Source of the DNA: Deinococcus sp. YIM 77859
Lineage (GTDB): Bacteria; Deinococcota; Deinococci; Deinococcales; Deinococcaceae
DNA: 64,000 bases
Direction: 5' to 3'
Assembly: GCF_000745175.1 (NCBI RefSeq)
Contig: NZ_JQNI01000002.1
Location: 342,501-406,500 of the forward strand
A program made the position numbers and the translations under genes. The notes beneath the pieces were generated by a model, which did not search any database, was not told the DNA's origin, and was given only the letters and a program-made list of their open reading frames with translations. Shown here in pieces: positions 56,509 through 64,000 of the stretch. The first letter of the stretch is position 1. Each line of letters starts with the position of its first letter.

Positions 56509-57757
56509 GCTCGAACGACCACTCAAAGGAGCGGCCCCAGGGCAGCGTGGCGTCCACCAGCTGGTAGCTCAGTCCCATGCGCAGGGGGAAGTAGGCGCGG
56601 GCGAGATCAAGCAGCTTTGCCTGCCCCTCCGGCGTGTTCAGTGCCGCTTCGGGAACGGCCTTGCGCAGGGCCGCCCGCACCTCGGCGCTGTAGATCACGT
56701 CGTTGGCATACTCATGGGCAAGCAGGGCGTCCTGCCGCAGGGGATCAGCCCCCTTCAGGGCGAGGCGGGCGTGTGCGAGGGCGGTGCCCAGGTTGTTGCC
56801 GGGCGTGCCCCACGCCGCGAGCGCGAGCAGGTTGGCGTGCTGCCGCAGCGTGGCGAGGTCAGACCACAGCCGCGTGTTGCCCAGGTTCACCTGCGCCACA
56901 TCCGCGACCGCGACCGGCCCGCGCCGCAGCAGGGCGCTCACCCGCAGGGCTGCTCGGCGTGGGTCACCGCCGTTAAAGACGTAGAGGGTCAGGTCGGCGG
57001 GGCCGCTCTCCACCACTCGGAAGCCGCCCGCTCGCGCGTGGTTGGCGACGCTCTGGATGAGGGGAATTCCCTCATAACGAATCACCTGCTCGGCCTTGGC
57101 CGGGTCGCTGTACTCCACCCGCACCGTTCGCTCGGTGGGAGCGAGGGCCCGCGCAACCAGCAGGCTGAGCACCTCGTCCGCGCCGGGGTAGATGTGGACG
57201 TGGGGCGGAGCCTCTGCCGCGAGCGCCGCGCCCTCCGTGGGAGCCGGGCTGCCGGGCAGCGCGTCATCCCAGGTCACGTGCAGCTCCCGAAAGACGCCCG
57301 CGCGCGCCCAGGCGACCATCTCACGGGCGACCGCGAGGTTGCGGGCCCGGTTTGTCGCGTCCGGCTCGCGCGGCAGGGTGATGAAGGCGTAGACGGGCTG
57401 CCCTGTTCGCGCCTGCCAGTCACGCACCGGCTGGAGGCGGGTCAGGGCTTCCGACACCGTCAGGGCGCTGGTCCTGGACTGCACGAGTCCGCCATACGCC
57501 AAAGCGTCCAGAGCCACGATAAGCGGCTCGTCGGTGGGCTGCGCGCGGAGCCACGCGCTGAGCTGGGCCGCGTCCGCGCCACGCTGGGCATCGCCCAGGA
57601 GGTCGGCGGGAGGAACCTGCACCGTCCCCCCGCCCAATCCGGCGATGAGGGCGGGCAGCACGCGGGTTGCCGGGCGCGAGTCGAGCGGTACGAGGGTCTG
57701 TGCCCCGGCCTGAGCGGCCAGCACCAGGGCGAGCAGCGAGAACACGCGGCGCGTCAT
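56495..57757 (-). CDS. DUF4127 family secreted protein
   Basis: A 420-residue exported protein. The N-terminus has a signal peptide ([19 protein letters not shown], cleavage near AQA), followed immediately by [20 protein letters not shown], the characteristic start of DUF4127. Further conserved blocks are [38 protein letters not shown] and [15 protein letters not shown]. The function of the family is unknown; members often occur near sugar metabolism. A TAGCCT box (57764-57769) lies six bases before the ATG. Confidence 0.85.
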
Positions 57758-57818
57758 GCCGGCAGGCTAGAGGGGGAACGTGAGGGAGAGGCCAGCACAG
57801 GAGAGAGCGCCGCCCGCC

Positions 57819-59648
57819 TCACATCGCTGCCGGAACCTCGATCCCGATCAGGTCGAGCGTCTCCTCAAAGGCGCGGCGCAACCGAGCGACCAGGGCGAGC
57901 CGGGCCTCCCGCAGCCCCGCCGGGCTCTGGAGGACGTTCGTGGCGGGCTTGCCCTGTTGGTCCTTCGCGTTGTACCACGCGTTAAAGGCCGTAGCGAGGT
58001 CCAGCGCGTACTGAGCCACAACGTGCGGCGAGTGAACCCGAACAGCCTGCGCGACGACCTCCGGCAGTTTGGCGACCATCTTGGCCAGGTTGACGTCAAG
58101 GGCGGGAACGGCGCTCCAGTCGGCCCCGCTGCCGTCCGCCGCGTACCCCGCCTCCTCGGCGCGGCGCAGGATGTTTGCGGCACGCACGGCGGCGTACTGC
58201 ACGTAGGGGGCGGTATCCCCGTTCAGCGCGAGGGCCTGATCCCAGCGGAAGTCGATTTTGCGGGTGGGCTCCGCTTTGAGCATGGCGAAGCGAATGGCCC
58301 CGATGCCGATGCGGCGGGCGATCTCGGGGGCGTCTGCCCGAGCGGCGAGCTCGGGATTGATCTCGTTCAGCACGGCCAGGGCCCGGCGCTCGGCCTCGTC
58401 CATCGCCTCGTCGGCACTCACGGCAATTCCCTTGCGCCCGCTGATGGTTTGGCCTTCCAACGTCACAAAGGCGTAGGAGAGGTGGATGCTGCGGGCCTGC
58501 TTCTCGGGCTCGCCCGCGACCCCCAGCGCGGAACGCACCACCGTCTGCGGATGGTCCTGACGCGAGTCGATCACGTTGATGACCTCGTCCGCGTGGCCAA
58601 AGCGGCGCTCAAGGTCCGGCTCACCGTCAGGCGCGCTGGTCCAGACGACGTGCCCTTCGGGATCCGTCAGAAAGGGCTTAAACTTCATGCCCTCGAACAG
58701 GCCGAATTTCCAGAACTGGTAGCCGATGTCCTTGGCGGCGTACATCGCGGTGCCGTCTGAGCGCAGCAGGACCACGTTCGGTTCCTCGAGGCCCGGCATA
58801 AACGCCGAGACGTCCATCACCAGGGCGCCCGCGAACTTGCCCTCGGTGGGCCGCGAGGTATAGGGGCTTTTTTCCAGGATGTTCATCGCGCTGGCCAGAA
58901 AGCCACTCCCCACCACGTCCGACTCCCAGTTCAGCAGGTCGTAGCGCGCGCCCAACCGAAAGCAGGTCTCGAGGTGGGCGCGCACGACCTTTTCGACTTC
59001 GGCGCGCAGTTCTCCGGCTTCGAGCCGGTGCATCACCTCCCGAATGCCGGGCTCCAGCGCCTCCTTGTGGGGATCGGCGTTGAGCTGCACGTAGCCCTCA
59101 CCCAGCCAGTGGTCGTACTTTTGCACGCCGTCCCAGACGCGGCCGTAGTGCTGGACCGCAAACAGGCTCTCGGCCGCCTGCCGCCCGGTGTCGTCGATGT
59201 AGTTTTGCACCTCCACGGTGTGTCCCGCCGCGCGAAAGATGCGGGCCATGCTGTCACCCAGCACCACGTTGCGCAGGTGCCCCACATGCAGCTCCTTGTT
59301 GGGGTTGACGGAGGTGTGCTCGATCACGACCTTGCCCCCGCGGGGGGCCATCGCAAAGGGCGTCTCCACGACCCCTTTGACGAACGTGCCCACGTCGACA
59401 AAGAAATTCAGGAACGGCCCCGCCGCCTCGACGCGCGCGATCCCCGCCGGGAGGATCACCCTCTGCGCGAGCTCCGCCGCGACCTGTGCCGGGTTCTGGC
59501 CGAGCACCTTGGCCATCTGAAAGGCGGCGGGCGTGCCGTAGTCGCCCGGTTTGTTGGCCGGAGTTTCCTGAATCGCTGCGTCTAGCGGCGCGCCCATATC
59601 GGCGGCGGCCCGTTCGACGGCGGCCTTGAGATCAGCCTTGAGGTCCAT
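57819..59648 (-). CDS. argS: Arginyl-tRNA synthetase
   Basis: A 609-residue class I synthetase. It has the Add-1 N-terminal domain, the HIGH motif in TSVNPNKELHVGHLRNVVLG, the ArgRS block YIDDTGRQAAESLFA, the degenerate KMSKS region GQTISGRKGIAVSADE, and a DALR anticodon domain ending LDLIGIEVPAAM. A TACAAT box (59657-59662) lies eight bases before the ATG, so the mRNA is probably leaderless. It is transcribed alone. Confidence 0.96.
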   Translation of the reverse strand: MDLKADLKAAVERAAADMGAPLDAAIQETPANKPGDYGTPAAFQMAKVLGQNPAQVAAELAQRVILPAGIARVEAAGPFLNFFVDVGTFVKGVVETPFAMAPRGGKVVIEHTSVNPNKELHVGHLRNVVLGDSMARIFRAAGHTVEVQNYIDDTGRQAAESLFAVQHYGRVWDGVQKYDHWLGEGYVQLNADPHKEALEPGIREVMHRLEAGELRAEVEKVVRAHLETCFRLGARYDLLNWESDVVGSGFLASAMNILEKSPYTSRPTEGKFAGALVMDVSAFMPGLEEPNVVLLRSDGTAMYAAKDIGYQFWKFGLFEGMKFKPFLTDPEGHVVWTSAPDGEPDLERRFGHADEVINVIDSRQDHPQTVVRSALGVAGEPEKQARSIHLSYAFVTLEGQTISGRKGIAVSADEAMDEAERRALAVLNEINPELAARADAPEIARRIGIGAIRFAMLKAEPTRKIDFRWDQALALNGDTAPYVQYAAVRAANILRRAEEAGYAADGSGADWSAVPALDVNLAKMVAKLPEVVAQAVRVHSPHVVAQYALDLATAFNAWYNAKDQQGKPATNVLQSPAGLREARLALVARLRRAFEETLDLIGIEVPAAM

Positions 59649-59695
59649 AACCGGGAATTGTAACAGTGGCGAGTTCCCGGGGGGAAACGGGGGGC

Positions 59696-60178
59696 CTACC
59701 TCACCGTCACGGTCAGCGGGTCGGCCTGTACTCGGATGGGCTGACCGTTCGCCTCCCCGTCAAACCAGGTGGTGAGGCGGTAGGTGCCGGGCGGCAGGGG
59801 TGGGAGCGTGCGGCGCAGGGTCAACACGTCTCCGGCCGCGAGGGTGCGGGTGAAGCTGAGTTCCGGGCAGGTGAGGGGGCCAGCCACCGTGGGAGCGGCG
59901 ACGGTCTCGCCCGGCACGTGGGCCAGGGCCACATAGGGCGGCAGGCCGCAGCGGCCCCAGTTGACCTGCGCGGCGTACCGCAGCGTGAGGGGCTGCCCAC
60001 TGTCATTGCGCAGGGTAAGGGTGACGGTGATGGCCCGCCCGGGGGCCGCAGCGCTCGCCTGTGGGCTCAGGCGTCCCGCGGGGGGCTCCACGGCAGGCAC
60101 GCCGGGTGGCCGCAGGCTGCCCAGCAGCGCGCAGCTCCCCAGCAGGAGCGGGAGCAGCAAGAGGATGAGGCGTAGCAT
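59696..60178 (-). CDS. Predicted lipoprotein with Ig-like proteinase-inhibitor-type fold
   Basis: A 160-residue exported protein with a lipobox (LILLLLPLLLGSC). The mature part (ITVTLTLRNDSGQPLTLRYA, then LPPLPPGTYRLTTWFDG) has the pattern of a BsuPI/Ig-like beta sandwich found in bacterial lipoproteins; the match is by eye. Two cysteines (GRCGLPPY and LTCPEL) may form a disulfide. GAGGAGG precedes the ATG. It lies between the amidase and argS genes on the same strand, with no evident functional link. Confidence 0.75.
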   Translation of the reverse strand: MLRLILLLLPLLLGSCALLGSLRPPGVPAVEPPAGRLSPQASAAAPGRAITVTLTLRNDSGQPLTLRYAAQVNWGRCGLPPYVALAHVPGETVAAPTVAGPLTCPELSFTRTLAAGDVLTLRRTLPPLPPGTYRLTTWFDGEANGQPIRVQADPLTVTVR

Positions 60179-60265
60179 AAAGACCTCCTCAGCGAACGGT
60201 GGCGCAGGGTCATGGGCCGAGCGTACCCAGCCCGCATGACAGCGAGCTGATAGGGAGGATGCTCG

Positions 60266-62053
60266 TCACGGCTGCGCCTGGGCGGCATAGAAGTCCGCGA
60301 TGCCCGCAGCAATCGCCTGCGCGAGGCGCTCGCGTCCTCCGGGGTCCATGAGGAGGCGAAGGTTTCCCGGATCGGTGAGGTACGCCGTCTCCACAAGCAG
60401 GCTGGGCTGCGTGGTGGGCCGGGTCAGGGCGAGATTCGCCCCGGGCTTGAGCCCGGCGCCGGTGCCGAGTTCGGGGAGCCCGCGCCGCAGGGCGGCGAGA
60501 AGTGCGGCGGCGGGAGCCTGGGCCTGCGGGTGCGTGAAGTGCACCTCTGGACCACGAATGCCCCGGGGGTCACGCCCATCGGGCAGGGCGTTGGCGTGGA
60601 TGGACACGAGCAGGTCAGCACGCACCGCCTCGGCGATCAACCCCCGCTCGTACAGGCCAAGGGTGACGTCGCTGTCACGGGTGAGGACCACATCCGCGCC
60701 CTGTGCCCGCAACAGGTCGGCGGCGCGGCGGGCAATGGGCAGCACCAGATCCTTTTCGGGGACGCGCAGGCTGCCCGCCCCGCCCGTTTGGGTGCCGCCG
60801 TGCCCGGCGTCCAGCACGATCACCCGCCCCGCGAGGGGCTGTGTTCGGTTCAGCGCGGGCGGACGGCGCACGGTGAGCCGCAGATCGTCCCCCTGGTAGT
60901 TCGCGGTAAATCCCCAGGCCTGTGGCGCGCTCAACTCCAGGGTCAGCCGGGTGACGCCCAGGCCCAGGGCCTGCACCTCTGCGTGTGCCAGCAGCGGATC
61001 ATTCAGGGTGGGCGGCAGGGTCGGCGGCGTCTCCAAGCCGTAGAGGGTCAGGGCCAAGCGGCGGCCCCCATTCTCCTGCGTCACGGTAAAGGGGACGCGC
61101 GCCCCACCGAGCGGCACCCGGACATGCAGCTCCGCGGCGGAAGAGAAGTCTTCCAGGGTCACCTGCCCAGCGTGGGCGGGGGGAGGAGCCCCCGGCGTGA
61201 CGGCGAGTTGTTGCTCGGAAAGCAGCACGCTCACGCCGGGTGCAAGGCGGGCGCGCACATCCTCCCCCTGCCGTCCGACAAGCGCAAAGGCCATGCCCTC
61301 ACGCGGGTACAGGAACGGCTCGCCCCCGGGAGTCGTCGCGACGTTTCCCGCGTCGTTGAGGCCCAAGCCGGGCACCGTGTTGGGCCGCTGAACGCCCGTC
61401 TGGACCCCCTGCGGCCTGCTGCTCAGACGGCCAGGGGCCGTGGCCGTCACCGTCTTCCCGTCGCGGCCGGTGAGGCGAACCGTCACGGGGGCCTGAGACA
61501 GCAGGGCGGAGACGGGCAGGACGTAGGCGCCCTCGTAACGCCCTGGGCTCACCTCGCGCAGGAGCTGGGACGCGCCTGCCCCGACCTGAAAGGTCGCTCG
61601 CCCGCCCGGTGAGCCGCGAAAGGCCACCTCTACCGTGCGCTCGGCGGGCGAGTCGTGGGCCGCGTCCCAGAATTCCAAGGAGACGGCGGGCGTCAGGCTG
61701 CTGCGGTCGATCTGGGTCGGCGTGGCGGGGAGCGGTGCCGCCGCCGTCCGGATCACCCGCAAAGAGCGGGTGTTTGTTTGGGTGCCCTGGGTGCTCGTCA
61801 GGCGCAGCTCGTTTGTTCCCGGGCGCAGCGGCCACCACAGGATGAAGAGGCCATCGGCGCCCACGGCCACCGCCTGTCCCCCCACGCTTAGGCTCGCGCC
61901 GGGCGGCACACTGCCCTCAAGCAGCACGTGATCAAACGCCACCCGGTGCCCGTCCGGCGGATAGGCGACAAAGATCTCGGGTCCGGCGCGGGCCACCGCG
62001 AGGGCAGGGGCAGCCAGCAGGGCAAGCGTCACGGCGGCGCGGCGCAGGGGCAT
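60266..62053 (-). CDS. N-acetylmuramoyl-L-alanine amidase
   Basis: A 595-residue exported zinc amidase that cuts the peptide from peptidoglycan. A signal peptide (RRAAVTLALLAAPALAVARA) precedes about 390 residues of beta-rich sequence, including Ig/SH3-like and AMIN-like segments (VTRLTLELSAPQAWGFTANY). The C-terminal Amidase_3 domain is clear: RVIVLDAGHGGTQTGGAGS, VPEKDLVLPIARRAADLLRA, DLLVSIHANALPDGRDPRG and PSLLVETAYLTDPGNLRLL, with both His and both Glu. The start at 62053 gives the signal peptide. Deinococcus has a thick layered wall, and such enzymes act in septum splitting. Confidence 0.93.
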   Translation of the reverse strand: MPLRRAAVTLALLAAPALAVARAGPEIFVAYPPDGHRVAFDHVLLEGSVPPGASLSVGGQAVAVGADGLFILWWPLRPGTNELRLTSTQGTQTNTRSLRVIRTAAAPLPATPTQIDRSSLTPAVSLEFWDAAHDSPAERTVEVAFRGSPGGRATFQVGAGASQLLREVSPGRYEGAYVLPVSALLSQAPVTVRLTGRDGKTVTATAPGRLSSRPQGVQTGVQRPNTVPGLGLNDAGNVATTPGGEPFLYPREGMAFALVGRQGEDVRARLAPGVSVLLSEQQLAVTPGAPPPAHAGQVTLEDFSSAAELHVRVPLGGARVPFTVTQENGGRRLALTLYGLETPPTLPPTLNDPLLAHAEVQALGLGVTRLTLELSAPQAWGFTANYQGDDLRLTVRRPPALNRTQPLAGRVIVLDAGHGGTQTGGAGSLRVPEKDLVLPIARRAADLLRAQGADVVLTRDSDVTLGLYERGLIAEAVRADLLVSIHANALPDGRDPRGIRGPEVHFTHPQAQAPAAALLAALRRGLPELGTGAGLKPGANLALTRPTTQPSLLVETAYLTDPGNLRLLMDPGGRERLAQAIAAGIADFYAAQAQP

Positions 62054-62131
62054 AGGCGAGATGTAGCACGGCGGGCCGAGGCGGAGGATGAGGCCCGCCA
62101 AGACGGGCGGCGATGGTGGCCGAACACGGTT

Positions 62132-62896
<765 letters not shown>

Positions 62897-62919
62897 GGGC
62901 AGAGTGTAGGGTGTGGGCG

Positions 62920-64000
62920 TCACGAAGGCGTTTCACGCGCCCGCCCCGTCAGCGCCCGGTGCAGCGTCTCCGTTTCTGGAAGCGGCGTGAGGCCGAGGTC
63001 CGCAAGAGCGGCACGCAGGGCTGCGTAGGTGCGGGCGGCGGCGGCGGGGTTGGCCCGGGCATGCCACGCGCGCATCAGGGTGCGGGCCGCGGGCTCGTGC
63101 GCGGGGTCGAGCGCCAGGGCGCGCTCGGCCAGCCGGGTCGCCAGGTCCGGCCCCACGGCGTGCAGAGCGTGCTCGGCTTCTGCGGTCAGGGCCTCGGGGA
63201 GATGAACGGCGTAGCGCTCGGCCTCGGCCTGTACCGCGGTGAGGTCACTGTCGGCCACCTCTCCCGGCAGGGCCAGCAGGGCGGCGGCGCGTCCGGGCGT
63301 TCCGGGCTCAGCATGCAGCCAGGTCAGCGCCTCGTGCAGATCCACCGTCAGGTCAGGACCACATCTCAGCCGCAGCCAGTCCCCGCGCTCCAAAAAGGTG
63401 CCGCTGGCCACCCCCTCTTCCAGCACCTGCCCAAGGGCGTGCAGCGTGACGCGAAAATTGCGCTCGCCCGCCTGGGGGTCCGCCCCCGGAAACAGGGCCT
63501 CCTGTGCCGCCTCGCGTGGCAAGCCCTGGGGAGAAACGGCAAGCAGGGCGAGCAGGTCGCGGGCGCGCGCGCGGCCCCACTCGCGCGTTTCCCGCTCCCC
63601 GCGCACCACCGTCACCCGCCCCAGCACCTGCACCCGCACCTCGGTGGGCGGAACCTCAAGGGGCACAGGAACGTGCGTGTAGCCCAGGGCGCGGGCGATG
63701 GGGAGGAGCGCGGCCTGCGCCTCCGGCACCGCTGCCCCCAGCCGAGCGAGCAGCGCCGCTCGCGCCACACGTTCCGGGGCAGGGGAGAGCAGCGAGCGCC
63801 GCGCGAGCAGGAAGGGAAACCGGGCCACCGCCTGAGCCGCGGCCTCTGCGCCTTCGCCGGTGGCCGCGTAGCGCGCGAGGGCGGCGGCCCCCTCGCCAAA
63901 GGCGTCTCCACAGGCGGCAAAGAGGGCGCTTGCCGCCTCCAGACCGGGCACCGCTCCCCGCTCATCCCCCCCGTGCAGCCGTCCCAGGGCGGCCGTTAGC
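62920..64000 (-). CDS. BTAD-domain transcriptional regulator, 3' part
   Basis: The last 359 codons of a larger gene; the frame is open to the right window edge. The region [40 protein letters not shown] and [20 protein letters not shown] is a SARP/OmpR-like winged helix, followed by the bacterial transcriptional activator domain ([20 protein letters not shown], then a helical repeat ending [20 protein letters not shown]). The part before it is alanine-rich and TPR-like, as in large MalT-type or SARP regulators. The target is unknown; the 3-hydroxybutyrate dehydrogenase gene just downstream is a candidate. Confidence 0.85.
   Translation of the reverse strand, partial: LTAALGRLHGGDERGAVPGLEAASALFAACGDAFGEGAAALARYAATGEGAEAAAQAVARFPFLLARRSLLSPAPERVARAALLARLGAAVPEAQAALLPIARALGYTHVPVPLEVPPTEVRVQVLGRVTVVRGERETREWGRARARDLLALLAVSPQGLPREAAQEALFPGADPQAGERNFRVTLHALGQVLEEGVASGTFLERGDWLRLRCGPDLTVDLHEALTWLHAEPGTPGRAAALLALPGEVADSDLTAVQAEAERYAVHLPEALTAEAEHALHAVGPDLATRLAERALALDPAHEPAARTLMRAWHARANPAAAARTYAALRAALADLGLTPLPETETLHRALTGRARETPS

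Overview
The window is high-GC bacterial chromosome, almost certainly from Deinococcus. Several proteins match Deinococcus families recalled from memory: a DdrI-type CRP/FNR regulator, a lactonase like DR_0930, the characteristic AroA with an SKNYTTR motif, and a TilS-TadA fusion. gyrA is preceded by a 17-bp palindrome of the radiation/desiccation response motif (RDRM) type. Many start codons sit 6-8 nt behind a TANNNT -10 box, the known signature of leaderless mRNAs in this genus. I see no rRNA, tRNA, insertion sequence, prophage or CRISPR array. The two ends cut through genes (trpE on the left, a BTAD-type regulator on the right).

Layout. 0-3 kb: trpE(partial)-trpG-trpD. 2.9-6.4 kb: an Lrp regulator divergent from a lysine 2,3-aminomutase and a class-III aminotransferase. 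6.4-13.7 kb: peroxiredoxin, the tilS-tadA fusion, proB, proA, dxs with a short upstream ORF, and a lipoprotein. 13.9-19.6 kb: MarR/cupin pair, PspA, a secreted protein, a PIN-TRAM protein, carboxynorspermidine synthase and a small membrane protein. 19.6-27.4 kb: aroA, nitroreductase, phosphotriesterase-like lactonase, Cys/Met PLP enzyme, DUF99, cold-shock protein, and a Nudix/gamma-carbonic-anhydrase/unknown operon. 27.4-34.2 kb (minus strand): two ferredoxin-NADP reductases, a PlsY-like/acyl-ACP-reductase-like fusion, a phospholipase D and ispH. 34.3-37.8 kb: ddrI and gyrA. 37.9-45.1 kb: three roadblock proteins, a PIG-L deacetylase, two small proteins, gluQ, trpBA, a DUF892 protein and an MFS transporter. 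45.1-52.6 kb: an MBL-fold hydrolase, a leu leader, leuC-unknown-leuD-leuB, and metG. 52.7-64 kb: rapZ-yvcK, a membrane-anchored DOMON-like protein, an EamA transporter, DUF4127, argS, a lipoprotein, an amidase, 3-hydroxybutyrate dehydrogenase and the BTAD regulator.

The genes are mostly housekeeping: tryptophan, leucine, proline, aromatic and isoprenoid synthesis, tRNA charging and modification, and envelope biology. The most unusual items are: (1) one polypeptide joining a PlsY-like membrane acyltransferase to a fatty acyl-ACP reductase-like domain, a possible source of the long-chain aldehyde/alkylamine of Deinococcus phosphoglycolipids; (2) a leaderless 21-codon leader peptide with three consecutive CTT leucine codons and mutually exclusive RNA hairpins before leuC; (3) a leaderless upstream ORF coupled to dxs; (4) the TilS-TadA fusion; (5) three overlapping roadblock genes with no GTPase beside them; (6) the DdrO-type operator at gyrA. 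Start codons were often chosen from the -10-to-start spacing, which overturns several longer alternative starts.
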